Shown here piece after piece: positions 54,241 to 63,048 of a DNA stretch of 64,000 nt. A program made the position numbers and the translations under genes. A model generated the notes under the pieces. That model was given only the letters and a program-made list of their open reading frames with translations, was not told the DNA's origin and made no database searches. The stretch covers positions 3,562,501 to 3,626,500 of the forward strand of contig NZ_CP021361.1 of the NCBI RefSeq assembly GCF_002157145.1, read 5' to 3'. Origin of the DNA: Acidovorax carolinensis. GTDB lineage: Bacteria > Pseudomonadota > Gammaproteobacteria > Burkholderiales > Burkholderiaceae_C. Every line of letters begins with the position of its first letter. Positions within the stretch are counted from its first letter, which is position 1.

Positions 54241-54840
54241 ATGCCACCTGTTGAATTCACTGCCCTGCTGGCACTGGCCACCGCCATGAGCTTCAGCCCC
54301 GGCCCCAACACCACGCTGTCCACCGCGCTGGCGGCCAACCGCGGGCTGCGCCACGCGATGCGCTTTGTCTGCGCCGTGCCTGTGGGCTGGAGCGCGCTGC
54401 TGCTGCTGTGCGCGGGCGGCCTGGGTGCCGCGGTGGTGGCGGTGCCCGCGCTGCGCTGGGGCATCAAGGCCGTGGGCATTGCGTACCTGGTGTGGCTGGC
54501 CTGGAAGCTCAGCCAGAGCGGCCAGCTGGGCGAGGCCGACGCCGCCCGGATGGATGTGGGCTTCTGGCAAGGCGCAGCGCTGCAGTTCGTGAACATCAAG
54601 GCCTGGCTGCTGTCGCTGACCATCGTGGCGGGCTGGATCATCGGGCGCGAGGACAGCCTGCAGCGCCTGGCCGTGGTGCTGCCGGTGATGGCCCTGTTTG
54701 CGCTGTCCAGCAATTTTGTGTATGCCGCCGTGGGTGCGCTGCTGCGCCACTGGCTGGCGCGCGGCCGGCGCCTGCTGTGGTTCAACCGTGCCATGGGCTG
54801 CGTGCTGGTCGTCACGGCCGCATGGATGGTGCGCGCATGA
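54241..54840 (+). CDS. LysE family amino-acid exporter
   Basis: 199 residues with about six membrane helices. The N-terminal family signature FSPGPNTTLSTALAANRGLR follows a first helix; later segments VGIAYLVWLAWKLSQSG and FVNIKAWLLSLTIVAGWIIG are typical of the LysE/RhtB group. It probably exports an amino acid or analogue. ATG 54241 or GTG 54211 could be the start. Divergent from the MocR-type regulator and overlapping the next gene by four bases. Confidence 0.9.
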   Translation: MPPVEFTALLALATAMSFSPGPNTTLSTALAANRGLRHAMRFVCAVPVGWSALLLLCAGGLGAAVVAVPALRWGIKAVGIAYLVWLAWKLSQSGQLGEADAARMDVGFWQGAALQFVNIKAWLLSLTIVAGWIIGREDSLQRLAVVLPVMALFALSSNFVYAAVGALLRHWLARGRRLLWFNRAMGCVLVVTAAWMVRA

Positions 54841-55765
54841 CCGCGCCCCGCCTCCCCACTGCCAGCCCCCCGAGGCCCGCGGGCTGGCCCTGGGCCTGCT
54901 CGGGGTCACGATTTTTGCCCTGACCCTGCCCATGACCCGCCTGGCCGTGGGCACGCCCGATGCGCCGCTGATGTCGGGCCTGTTCATCGCCATGGGGCGC
55001 GCGGCCCTGGCCGGGCTGCTGTCGGGGGCGCTGCTGCTGGCCCTGCGGGCACCGCTGCCACAGCGCGCCGACGCCTGGCCGCTGCTGCTGACGGCCCTGG
55101 GTGTGGTGTTTGGCTTTCCGCTGCTCACCTCCCTTGCCATGCGCCATGTCAGCGCCGTGCACGCCAGCGTGATCGTGGGCGTGCTGCCGCTGGCCACCGC
55201 GGCCGTGGGCGCCCTGCTGCACCGTCAGCGCCCGTCGCCGGCCTTCTGGGCCTGCGCGGTGCTAGGTACTGGCCTGGTGGTGACTTTTGCCGTGCTGCGT
55301 TCAGGCAGTGCGGGGCTGGCGCTGCACCCGGCCGACCTGCTGCTGCTGGGCGCCATGCTGTGCGCGGCCGTGGGCTATGGCTTTGGTGCGCGGCTGTCGC
55401 AGCACATGCGGGCCGAGTTCGTGATCTGCTGGGCGCTGGTGATCTCGCTGCCGGTCACGGTGCCGCTGGCAGCTCTGTCGTGGCCCGCGGTGCCCATGCC
55501 CACACCGGCCTGGGCGGGTTTTGCATATGTGTCGGTGTTTTCGATGTGGCTGGGCTTTTTTGCCTGGTACCGGGGCCTGGCGCTGGGCGGCACGGTGCGC
55601 GTGAGCCAGGTGCAACTGGTGCAACCCTTTCTGGGCATGCTGTTTGCCGTGCCCCTGCTGGGCGAGGGCCTGGACGCGGTAAGCGTGGGTTTTGGCCTGG
55701 CCGTGATGGCCACCGTATTGCTGGGCCGCCGCATGCCGGTGCGGGCGCGGGCCCGAACGGGATGA
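54837..55765 (+). CDS. EamA/DMT family transporter, frameshifted at a C6 run near the 5' end
   Basis: The body has about ten membrane helices and two EamA repeats (LALGLLGVTIFALTLPMTRL, AMRHVSAVHASVIVGVLPLA, and FAYVSVFSMWLGFFAWYRGL in the second half). The natural start is ATG 54837, overlapping the LysE gene stop as ATGA, with N-terminus MTAPRLPTASPP. The frame breaks at six C (54866-54871); seven would continue as EARGLALGLLGV, giving about 309 residues. As read, the transporter frame has no good start of its own. Substrate unknown; adjacent to an amino-acid exporter. Confidence 0.82.
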
Positions 55766-55933
55766 TGATGATGACACCCCGCCTCAATCCCGCGACCTCA
55801 AGGCAAAACGGGCGGATTCGGCAGGTTAAAGTGCGGGCCCATTGGCCACCCGCAGGCTCCTGCCCCGCCGCCCAGCGGCCCTTTTATCGGATGACAAGCG
55901 CGCCCCTGCCGGGCGCCCACTGGAGATGACTGC

Positions 55934-57121
55934 ATGACGAACTGGACCCTGGCCGCACGCGCCGCCACGATGAACCCCTCGGCAATCCGCGAGATCCTCA
56001 AACTGACCGACAAGCCCGGCATCATCAGCCTGGCCGGCGGCCTGCCCTCGCCCAAGGCGTTCCCCCTCAACGAATTCACTGCCGCCTGCAACACCGTGAT
56101 GGCACGCGACGGCGCGGCCGCGCTGCAATACGCCACCAGCGAGGGCTATGCGCCCCTGCGCCAGGCCGTGGCCGACATGCTGCCCTGGGCCGTGGACCCG
56201 GACCAGGTGCTCATCACCACCGGCTCGCAACAGGCGCTGGATCTGATCGGCAAGGTGTTTCTCGACAAAGACAGCCGCATGCTGGTGGAAACGCCCACCT
56301 ACCTGGGCGCGCTGCAGGCCTTTGCGCCGCAGGAACCCATTGCCGTGAGCGTGGCCAGCGACGACGACGGCATTCTGGTGGACGACTTTGCCGCCCAGGC
56401 CGGCACCGGCGCCAACAAGGCCCGCCTGGCCTATGTGCTGCCCAACTTCCAGAACCCCACGGGCCGCACCATGACCGAGGCGCGCCGCGCCGCGCTGGTG
56501 ACCCAGGCGGCCGAACTCGACATTCCGCTGATCGAAGACAACCCTTATGGCGACCTGTGGTTTGGTGAAGCCCCGCCCGCGCCCCTGACGGCGCGCAACC
56601 CCGATGGCTGCATCTACATGGGCTCGTTTTCCAAGGTGCTGGCCCCGGGCCTGCGCATCGGTTATATCGTGGCGCCCAAGGCCATCTACCCCAAGCTGCT
56701 GCAGGCCAAGCAGGCAGCCGACCTGCACACGCCCGGCTTCAACCAGCGCGTGGTGGCCGAGGTGATCAGGGACGGCTTTCTCGACCGCCACGTGCCCACG
56801 ATCCGCGCGCTCTACAAGCAGCAGCGCGACACCATGCTGGCCGCACTCGAGCATGAAATGGCCGGCCTCGATGTGAAGTGGACGCGCCCGGCGGGCGGCA
56901 TGTTCCTGTGGGTGCGGCTGCCCGAGGGCGTGAATGCGCAGGCCCTCTTGCCCGAGGCGGTGGAACGCAACGTGGCCTTTGTGCCCGGCGCGCCTTTTTA
57001 TGCCGACCACCCCGACACCCGCACCCTGCGCCTGTCGTATGTCACGGCAACCAGCAACGAGATCCGCACCGCCATCGCCGCGCTGGCAGCGGCCATCCGC
57101 GCGCACCAGGCAAGGGGCTGA
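55934..57121 (+). CDS. PLP-dependent aminotransferase, 2-aminoadipate aminotransferase-like
   Basis: 395 residues, class I/II aminotransferase fold. SLAGGLPSPKAFPLNEF, TTGSQQALDLIGKVFLD, VLPNFQNPTGRTMTEARR, LIEDNPYGDLWFGE and the PLP lysine in YMGSFSKVLAPGLRIGYI are all present. The pattern resembles LysN/ARO8-like enzymes that use aromatic or 2-aminoadipate substrates; specificity cannot be fixed. First of a same-strand run of four metabolic genes. The 168 bases upstream of it hold no recognised site. Confidence 0.9.
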   Translation: MTNWTLAARAATMNPSAIREILKLTDKPGIISLAGGLPSPKAFPLNEFTAACNTVMARDGAAALQYATSEGYAPLRQAVADMLPWAVDPDQVLITTGSQQALDLIGKVFLDKDSRMLVETPTYLGALQAFAPQEPIAVSVASDDDGILVDDFAAQAGTGANKARLAYVLPNFQNPTGRTMTEARRAALVTQAAELDIPLIEDNPYGDLWFGEAPPAPLTARNPDGCIYMGSFSKVLAPGLRIGYIVAPKAIYPKLLQAKQAADLHTPGFNQRVVAEVIRDGFLDRHVPTIRALYKQQRDTMLAALEHEMAGLDVKWTRPAGGMFLWVRLPEGVNAQALLPEAVERNVAFVPGAPFYADHPDTRTLRLSYVTATSNEIRTAIAALAAAIRAHQARG

Positions 57122-57123
57122 GC

Positions 57124-57747
57124 ATGTTGCGGCTGTGGGGGCGGCTCTCGTCCATCAACGTGCGCAAGGTGGTTTGGACGGCGCAGGAACTGGCGCTGCC
57201 CTTGCAGCGCACCGACGCCGGCGGGCAGTTCGGCATCGTGCGCGATGCGCATTACCTGCGCCTCAACCCGAATGGCCTGGTGCCCCTGATCGAGGACGAA
57301 GGCGGGGTGGTGCTGTGGGAGTCGAACACCATCGTGCGCTACCTGTGTGCCCGCTATGCACCCGGCCAGCTCTATCCCGAAGCCCTGCCTGCCCGGTTTG
57401 TGGCCGAGCAATGGATGGATTGGCAGCAAACGACGCTCAACCCTGCCGGGCGCGACGCCTTCATGCAGTGGATTCGCACACCGGCCACGCAGCGCAACGA
57501 GGCGCTCATCCACCGCTCGGTGGCGGCCACCGAAGCGCTGTTGGCGCTGCTGGACGCGCACTTGGCGCGCCAGCCCTTCATGGCAGGCGAGCACTTCACC
57601 ATGGCCGACATTCCCGTGGGCTGCGAGATCCACCGCTGGTGGGGCCTGCCCCAGGAGCGCCCCGCGCGGCCCCATCTGGAGCGCTGGTTCCAGGCCCTGC
57701 GCGAGCGCCCCGGCGCACGCGGCGTGCTGGACCAGCCGCTGTCCTGA
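57124..57747 (+). CDS. glutathione S-transferase family protein
   Basis: 207 residues. A thioredoxin-like N-terminal domain (LWGRLSSINVRKVVWTAQEL, NPNGLVPLIEDEGGVVLWES, NTIVRYLCARY) and an all-helical C-terminal domain (AGEHFTMADIPVGCEIHRW). Ser10 or Ser11 in GRLSSINVRK sits where catalytic GST residues lie. The start is two bases after the aminotransferase stop, so it is co-translated. Substrate unknown. Confidence 0.9.
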   Translation: MLRLWGRLSSINVRKVVWTAQELALPLQRTDAGGQFGIVRDAHYLRLNPNGLVPLIEDEGGVVLWESNTIVRYLCARYAPGQLYPEALPARFVAEQWMDWQQTTLNPAGRDAFMQWIRTPATQRNEALIHRSVAATEALLALLDAHLARQPFMAGEHFTMADIPVGCEIHRWWGLPQERPARPHLERWFQALRERPGARGVLDQPLS

Positions 57748-57770
57748 GTTCTTTCCTTCCAAGCCCCGCC

Positions 57771-58646
57771 ATGCGCCAACGCCCTTATCTGCAGGTCGAC
57801 GTATTCACCCCCGAGCCCTACCGTGGCAACCCGCTGGCCGTGGTGCTGGACGGTGAAGGCCTCACGGCCGAAGCCATGCAGCAGTTCACCAACTGGACCA
57901 ACCTGTCCGAAGCCACGTTCGTGCTGCCACCCACGCCCGAAGGCCGTGCAGCAGGCGCCGATTACCGCGTTCGCATCTTCTGCCCGGGGCGCGAGCTGCC
58001 GTTTGCCGGCCACCCCACGCTCGGCAGCTGCCATGCCTGGCTCGAAGCCGGTGGCCAGCCCCGCGTGCCCGGCCGCGTGGTGCAGGAATGCGGCGTGGGC
58101 CTGGTGACGCTGCGCCAGGACGGTGACCGCCTGGCCTTTGCGGCCCCGCCGCTCATCCGAAGCGGCCCGCTCGACGAAGCCGATGTGGCCCGCATCGCCC
58201 ACGGCCTGGGCGTGGCGCGCAGCGACATACTGCACCACGCCTGGTGCGACAACGGCCCGAACTGGCGCGGCGTGATGCTGCGCTCGGCCGTGCAGGTGCT
58301 GGCCCTCAAACCCGACGGCGCCATCCTTGCCGGGCTGGATGTGGGTGTGGTCGGCCCGCGTGGCAAGGTCGGTGTGGTCGGCAGCAGCGATGCGGACGGC
58401 ATCGCCTTCGAAGTGCGCGCCTTCTTCCCCGGCAGCAACGGCCTGATCGAAGACCCGGTCACCGGCAGCCTGAACGCCGCCCTGGCGCAATGGCTCATTG
58501 GCGCGGGCCTCGCGCCCACCCGCTACGTGGCCAGCCAGGGCACCGCGCTGGGCCGCGCCGGGCGCGTGCATGTTGTGCAGGACGGCAGCACCATCTGGGT
58601 GGGCGGCCACACCGTCACCTGCATCAGCGGCACGGTGCGGGTGTAA
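57771..58646 (+). CDS. PhzF-family isomerase/epimerase
   Basis: 291 residues. VDVFTPEPYRGNPLAVVLDG with the conserved N-terminal GNPLAVV, NLSEATFVLPP with the catalytic-type glutamate, FCPGRELPFAGHPTLGSCHA, and EDPVTGSLNAALAQWL are the hallmarks of the PhzF fold, which isomerises small metabolites. The exact substrate is unknown. It lies 23 bases after the GST gene. Confidence 0.92.
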   Translation: MRQRPYLQVDVFTPEPYRGNPLAVVLDGEGLTAEAMQQFTNWTNLSEATFVLPPTPEGRAAGADYRVRIFCPGRELPFAGHPTLGSCHAWLEAGGQPRVPGRVVQECGVGLVTLRQDGDRLAFAAPPLIRSGPLDEADVARIAHGLGVARSDILHHAWCDNGPNWRGVMLRSAVQVLALKPDGAILAGLDVGVVGPRGKVGVVGSSDADGIAFEVRAFFPGSNGLIEDPVTGSLNAALAQWLIGAGLAPTRYVASQGTALGRAGRVHVVQDGSTIWVGGHTVTCISGTVRV

Positions 58647-58649
58647 AAA

Positions 58650-58704
58650 CAAGTCAAAACTGCCAAAAGCGCTTACCCAGCAAGCGTCAACAGCTATCAA
58701 AACA
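58650..58704. repeat. interspersed AGCGCTT palindromic repeat
   Basis: CAAGTCAAAACTGCCAAAAG, CGCTTACCCAGCAAGCG, then CAACAGCTATCAAAACAGG. It starts right after the PhzF gene stop, and its end supplies the AGGA used as ribosome-binding site by the next gene. Confidence 0.75.
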
Positions 58705-58716
58705 GGAATTGACACC

Positions 58717-59682
58717 ATGTCCCTTCCCACCCTGGCCGACATCGAAGACGCTGCGCAGGTGGTGTACCGCGACTTTGCGCCCACGCCGCAATACCGCTGG
58801 GCGCTGCTGAGCGAGCGCCTGGGTACCGACTGCTGGCTCAAGCATGAGAACCACACACCCGTGGGTGCCTTCAAGATCCGGGGCGGGCTGACCTACTTCG
58901 ACCAGCTCGCCCAAAGCGGCGCACTGCCGCGCGAGGTGGTCAGCGCCACGCGCGGCAATCACGGCCAGAGCATGGGCTGGGCCGCGCGCCGCCACGGCGT
59001 GGCTTGCACCATAGTCGTGCCGCAGGGCAACTCGGTGGAAAAGAACGCCGCCATGCGCGCCCTGGGCGTCACACTGGTCGAGCACGGCAGCGACTTCCAG
59101 GAAGCGCGTGAACATGCCATGCAGATCGCCACCGAGCGTGGCGCGCACATGGTCCCCAGCTTCCACCCCGACCTGCTGCGCGGCGTGGCCACCTACTGGT
59201 GGGAATTTTTGCGCGCCGTGCCGCAGCTGGACGTGGTCTATGTGCCCATTGGCCAGGGCTCGGGCGCCTGCTCTGCCATTGCCGCCAAACTGGCGCTGAA
59301 GCACCCTGTGCGCGTGGTGGGCGTGGTCAGCCGCCACGCCACCACCTATGCCGATTCGGTGGCGGCGGGCCGTGTGGTCGAGGCCCCCGTGACCACCCAG
59401 CTGGCCGACGGCATGGCCTGCCGCGTGGCCGACGCCGAGGCACTGGCCATCATCGCTCCGCACATCGACCACATCGTGCAGGTGAGCGACGACGAGGTGG
59501 CCGCGGCCATGCGCGCCCTGTTCACCGACACCCACAACGTGGCCGAGGGCGCCGGTGCCGCGGCCCTGGCAGCGGCGCTGCAGGAACGCGACGCCCTGCC
59601 GGGACACACCGTGGGCCTGGCCTTGACGGGCGGCAATGTGGACGCGGACGTCTTCAGCCAGGTGCTGCGCCCATTCACCTGA
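58717..59682 (+). CDS. threonine dehydratase-like PLP enzyme
   Basis: 321 residues, fold type II. The PLP lysine is in NHTPVGAFKIRGGLTYFDQL, the phosphate- or substrate-binding motif is SATRGNHGQSMGWAARRHGV, and the glycine-rich loop is PIGQGSGACSAIAAKL. The C-terminus ends GLALTGGNVDADVFSQVLRP. It lacks the regulatory ACT domain of IlvA, so a catabolic threonine/serine dehydratase or related lyase is likely. It is convergent with the RcnB-like gene. A fragment resembling its C-terminus occurs at 60318. Confidence 0.9.
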   Translation: MSLPTLADIEDAAQVVYRDFAPTPQYRWALLSERLGTDCWLKHENHTPVGAFKIRGGLTYFDQLAQSGALPREVVSATRGNHGQSMGWAARRHGVACTIVVPQGNSVEKNAAMRALGVTLVEHGSDFQEAREHAMQIATERGAHMVPSFHPDLLRGVATYWWEFLRAVPQLDVVYVPIGQGSGACSAIAAKLALKHPVRVVGVVSRHATTYADSVAAGRVVEAPVTTQLADGMACRVADAEALAIIAPHIDHIVQVSDDEVAAAMRALFTDTHNVAEGAGAAALAAALQERDALPGHTVGLALTGGNVDADVFSQVLRPFT

Positions 59683-59703
59683 CCAGGCCTGGGCCGGGCG
59701 GTC

Positions 59704-60207
59704 TCAGTTGCTCAGGATGATCTGCAGGATCACCCCGGTGGCAATGGCCACCAGCAGGTAGTCGCCGCCGTACTGCACCCAGTGGTAGCCGCGCGGCGGT
59801 GGCGCCAGCCGGTGCCCGCGCCAGTCCTCCACCACATAGTGGTAGGTGCGATAGGCCGGCGGCAGCCGACCGCCCCGCTGCCAGTTGTGATCGGGCCCGG
59901 CGCCGCGCCAGGCATGCCCGTCCATGGGGCGGTCGTGCGGCGGTGCCCATTGCGGGCGCTGGGCCACGCCCGGAGGATGTTGCCGCTGCATCTGGGGGTG
60001 GCGCGCATCACCGCGCTGGTCCCACGGGCCTCGTGGATTGCGCTGTTCACGGTGATCCCGTTGGTCGCGGTGATCGCGCTGGGCCCGTTCGCTGCGCTGG
60101 TCGCGTTGATCACGGTGATCTCGGGGCTGCGCCTGGGCCAGCCCCAAGGATGCGCAGGCAACGCACGCCAGGGTGATCCTGCCGATGGTTCGTGTGATGG
60201 TGTTCAT
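59704..60207 (-). CDS. RcnB-like secreted protein
   Basis: 167 residues. A signal peptide (ITLACVACASLGLAQAQ) leads into a mature protein with an Asp-Arg-Gln/His-rich repeat region (RDHRDQRDQRSERAQRDHRD, residues about 28-60), then YRTYHYVVEDWRGHRLAPPP and GYHWVQYGGDYLLVAIATG, the RcnB domain. RcnB proteins are periplasmic and linked to nickel/cobalt homeostasis in E. coli; here the role is unknown. It ends in a hydrophobic segment, IATGVILQIILSN. Start at 60207 with AGGGAA upstream. Confidence 0.85.
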   Translation of the reverse strand: MNTITRTIGRITLACVACASLGLAQAQPRDHRDQRDQRSERAQRDHRDQRDHREQRNPRGPWDQRGDARHPQMQRQHPPGVAQRPQWAPPHDRPMDGHAWRGAGPDHNWQRGGRLPPAYRTYHYVVEDWRGHRLAPPPRGYHWVQYGGDYLLVAIATGVILQIILSN

Positions 60208-60317
60208 GGAATTCCCTTCTTTTGCCACAAGCGCGCTCTGCGGTAGAGCGCTCGGACCAGTGTGCGCGGCGCCTGCGCGCGCCCATGTCGGACAACATCG
60301 CCAGTGGCCAGCCCGTC

Positions 60318-60424
60318 ACCACGCTGCAGGAGCAGGACCGGCTTGCGGACCAGACGGTGGGCGTGGCTCTCACCGGCGGCATTGCGGATGCGCCCGACTT
60401 CGCGCAGACGATCGCGGCAGTCAG
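60318..60424 (+). pseudogene. remnant of a threonine dehydratase-like C-terminus
   Basis: The translated stretch TTLQEQDRLADQTVGVALTG, then GIADAPDFAQTIAAV, matches the C-terminal end of the enzyme at 58717 (ALQERDALPGHTVGLALTGG, NVDADVFSQVL). No upstream part of such a gene remains; the flanking frame 60222-60587 has no other recognisable content. The rest of the gap 60208-60640 holds nothing I can identify. Confidence 0.6.
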
Positions 60425-60640
60425 AAACAACCCGGTCGATAGTTTTGCTTACCGAAACACCCTCTGGCGACAACACCCGGATCACAAGCTGAATTTCTCG
60501 AATCACCGCATCGAACAGAAGGGTTTACCCGATATCAGATTTCATTCTTCGAAATATTCACAACAGGGTTTGACACGGACCGCCTGAGCCCAACACCATA
60601 GTCTCCACATCCGCGATCCACCGCGGTGGGAGACAACAGC

Positions 60641-61729
60641 ATGCGATGGAAACAACGCCCACCAGGCTCGAACTGGGGCGACTTCGGGCCCGACGATCAA
60701 CTCGGGCGCGCCAACCTGATTGGCCCTGAACAAGTTCGCAAGGGTGCGCAGGAGGTGCGCGAGGGGCGCAGCTTTTGCCTCTCGCTGCCGCTGGACCTTC
60801 CAGGCGGAAATGCCCTCAACGCGCGGCGTCATCCCCCGCGCCTGTCGCCCACGCGCAATGGTGACCGGCCCTACCTCAACTTCCCGCTGGGGCATGTGTA
60901 CGCGGGCGCCACCGACGTCATCAGCGATGACCAGGTGCTGCTCTCGCTGCAGTACTCCACCCAGTGGGACTCGCTGGCCCATGTGGGTTCGCTGTTCGAC
61001 TCCGAGGGCGACGGCCAACTGCGCACCACCTATTACAACGGTTACCGGGGGCACGAACATGTGCTGGGCCCCGTCGACCATGGCCTGCCGCAACGCGACG
61101 CGCAGGGCGCGCCCGGCCCCTACCGCCCCGTGTGCTGCGCGGGCCGGCCCGCCGACGCGAGCGTGGCGCGTGCCCTGGGCGTGGAGAACCTGGCCAAAAA
61201 AGGCATGCAGGGACGCGGCGTGCTGGTAGACCTGGCACGGGTTTACGGCACGGATTTCCAGGACATCGGCTACGAGCAGCTCATGCACGCCTTGGAGCAA
61301 TGCGACGCCACGGTGGAGCCGGGGGACATGCTGCTGCTGCGCACCGGCTTTGCCGGCGTGGTGTTGTCCATGCAGGGGCAGCCCGACGCCGAGCGCCTGC
61401 ACCACAGCTGCGCCGCGCTGGACGGAAGCGACCAGCGCTTGCTGCAATGGATCACCGACAGCGGCATCGCGGCCCTGGTGGCAGACAACTACGCCGTGGA
61501 GCGCCACCCACCCACCCGCGTGCCGCAGGACGGTACGCCCTATGCCGTGGTGCCGCTGCACGAGCACTGCCTGTTCAAGCTCGGGCTGCCGCTCGGCGAG
61601 CTGTGGTACCTGGACGAGCTCGCCGAGGCACTGCACGCGCTGGGGCGCACACGATTCTTCCTTACCGCACCGCCGCTGCGCCTGCCCGGCGCCGTGGGCT
61701 CGCCCGTCACACCCATCGCCACCATCTGA
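60641..61729 (+). CDS. cyclase family protein (kynurenine formamidase-like fold)
   Basis: 362 residues. It matches the cyclase/KynB-like family: LSLPLDLPGGNALNARRHPP, YSTQWDSLAHVGSLFDSEGD with the metal-site-type aspartate and histidine, GRGVLVDLARVYG, MLLLRTGFA and the C-terminal LHEHCLFKLGLPLGELWYLD. These enzymes hydrolyse amides or lactones with a divalent metal. ATG 60641 has GGAG eight bases upstream; a GTG at 60626 is in frame. It is followed 34 bases later by a transport protein gene, so the two are probably one operon. Confidence 0.87.
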   Translation: MRWKQRPPGSNWGDFGPDDQLGRANLIGPEQVRKGAQEVREGRSFCLSLPLDLPGGNALNARRHPPRLSPTRNGDRPYLNFPLGHVYAGATDVISDDQVLLSLQYSTQWDSLAHVGSLFDSEGDGQLRTTYYNGYRGHEHVLGPVDHGLPQRDAQGAPGPYRPVCCAGRPADASVARALGVENLAKKGMQGRGVLVDLARVYGTDFQDIGYEQLMHALEQCDATVEPGDMLLLRTGFAGVVLSMQGQPDAERLHHSCAALDGSDQRLLQWITDSGIAALVADNYAVERHPPTRVPQDGTPYAVVPLHEHCLFKLGLPLGELWYLDELAEALHALGRTRFFLTAPPLRLPGAVGSPVTPIATI

Positions 61730-61763
61730 TTCCCACACGCACAAAAACCCCAAGGAGACCACC

Positions 61764-63035
61764 ATGCACCACGACACCCCCCGCACCCATCTTCTTCGCA
61801 GCCCCCTGCAACGCGCCTGCCGCGCCTTCTGCACCAGCGTGGCCCTGCTGGCCGCGACCACTGCGGTCACAGCGCAGGACGTAAAAATTTCCGACAACAT
61901 CGTGCGCTTAGGCATTCTCACGGACCTCGGCGGTCCGTTTGCCGACATCACCGGCCCAGGCAGCGCGGCGGCCATCCAGATGGCCATCGACGACTTCGGC
62001 GGCCAGGTCCTGGGCAAGAAGATCGAACTGCTGGTGGCGGACCACCAGAACAAGGCGGATGTCGCCGCCAACAAGGCGCGTGAATGGTTTGACAACGGCA
62101 AGGTGGACGCCATCATGGATGTGGCGGTTTCCGCGCCGGCGCTGGCAGTGCTCGAAGTGGCCAAACAAAAGCAGAAGGTCATCATCTTCAACGGTCCCGG
62201 CACCGACCGGCTCACCAACGACCTGTGCATGCCCAGCACAGTGCACTACGTCTACGACACTTACGCGCTGGCCAACGTGACGGCCAGCGCCATCACCCAA
62301 CGCGGAGGCAAGGAGTGGTACTTCATCACCGCCGACTACGCCTTTGGCCACAGCCTGCAGGAGCAGGCGAGCGCCGTGGTGAACGCCCAAGGCGGCAAGG
62401 TGCTCGGAGCCGCCAAGCACCCCATCGCCGCGACCGACTTCGCCTCCTTCCTGCTGAGCGCCCAGAACAGCAAGGCCCAGGTCGTCGGTCTGGCCAATGC
62501 CGGCAGCGACACCGTGAACACCATCAAGGCTGCGCGCGAGTTCGGCCTGACCCAGGGCAAGAGCAAGCAAACCCTGGCCGGGCTGCTCATGTACATCAAC
62601 GACATCCACGCCATCGGCCTGCGCACGGCGGGCGGCCTGATGCTCACCGAGGCCTTCTACTGGGACATGAACGACGCAACCCGCGCGTGGTCCAAGCGCT
62701 ACTTCGAGAAGATGAAGAAGATGCCCAACATGAGTCAGGCAGGCGCCTACTCGTCGACCATGCACTACCTCAAGGCCGTGCAGGCCGCCAAGACCGATGA
62801 CACGGCAACGGTCATGGCGCAGATGAAGGCCACGCCCATCAATGACTTCTTCGCCAAGAACGGCCGCATCCGCGAAGACGGCCGCATGGTGCATGACATG
62901 TACCTGTTCGAGGTCAAGCAACAGGCCGAGTCCAAGTACCCCTGGGACTACTACAAGCTCGTGGCCACCGTGCCGGGTGACAAGGCCTTCCTGCCGCTGG
63001 CGCAGTCCAAGTGCCCCATGGTCAACAAGAAGTGA
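61764..63035 (+). CDS. ABC transporter substrate-binding protein (branched-chain amino acid / aromatic type)
   Basis: 423 residues. A signal peptide (CTSVALLAATTAVTAQD) precedes a periplasmic-binding fold of the LivJ/Peripla_BP_6 type: RLGILTDLGGPFADITGPGS, ELLVADHQNKADVAANKARE, YFITADYAFGHSLQEQA and NAGSDTVNTIKAAREFGL. The matching permease and ATPase genes are not in the window. AAGGAG is well placed before ATG 61764. Ligand not predictable; similar proteins bind aromatic acids or amides. Confidence 0.9.
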   Translation: MHHDTPRTHLLRSPLQRACRAFCTSVALLAATTAVTAQDVKISDNIVRLGILTDLGGPFADITGPGSAAAIQMAIDDFGGQVLGKKIELLVADHQNKADVAANKAREWFDNGKVDAIMDVAVSAPALAVLEVAKQKQKVIIFNGPGTDRLTNDLCMPSTVHYVYDTYALANVTASAITQRGGKEWYFITADYAFGHSLQEQASAVVNAQGGKVLGAAKHPIAATDFASFLLSAQNSKAQVVGLANAGSDTVNTIKAAREFGLTQGKSKQTLAGLLMYINDIHAIGLRTAGGLMLTEAFYWDMNDATRAWSKRYFEKMKKMPNMSQAGAYSSTMHYLKAVQAAKTDDTATVMAQMKATPINDFFAKNGRIREDGRMVHDMYLFEVKQQAESKYPWDYYKLVATVPGDKAFLPLAQSKCPMVNKK

Positions 63036-63048
63036 GGGCGCCTTCGCC

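Noticed and set aside
59980..60130. A tandem DNA repeat inside the RcnB-like gene
   Set aside because: The Asp-Arg-Gln/His stretch is a coding repeat of low complexity that is common in this family, not a separate element.
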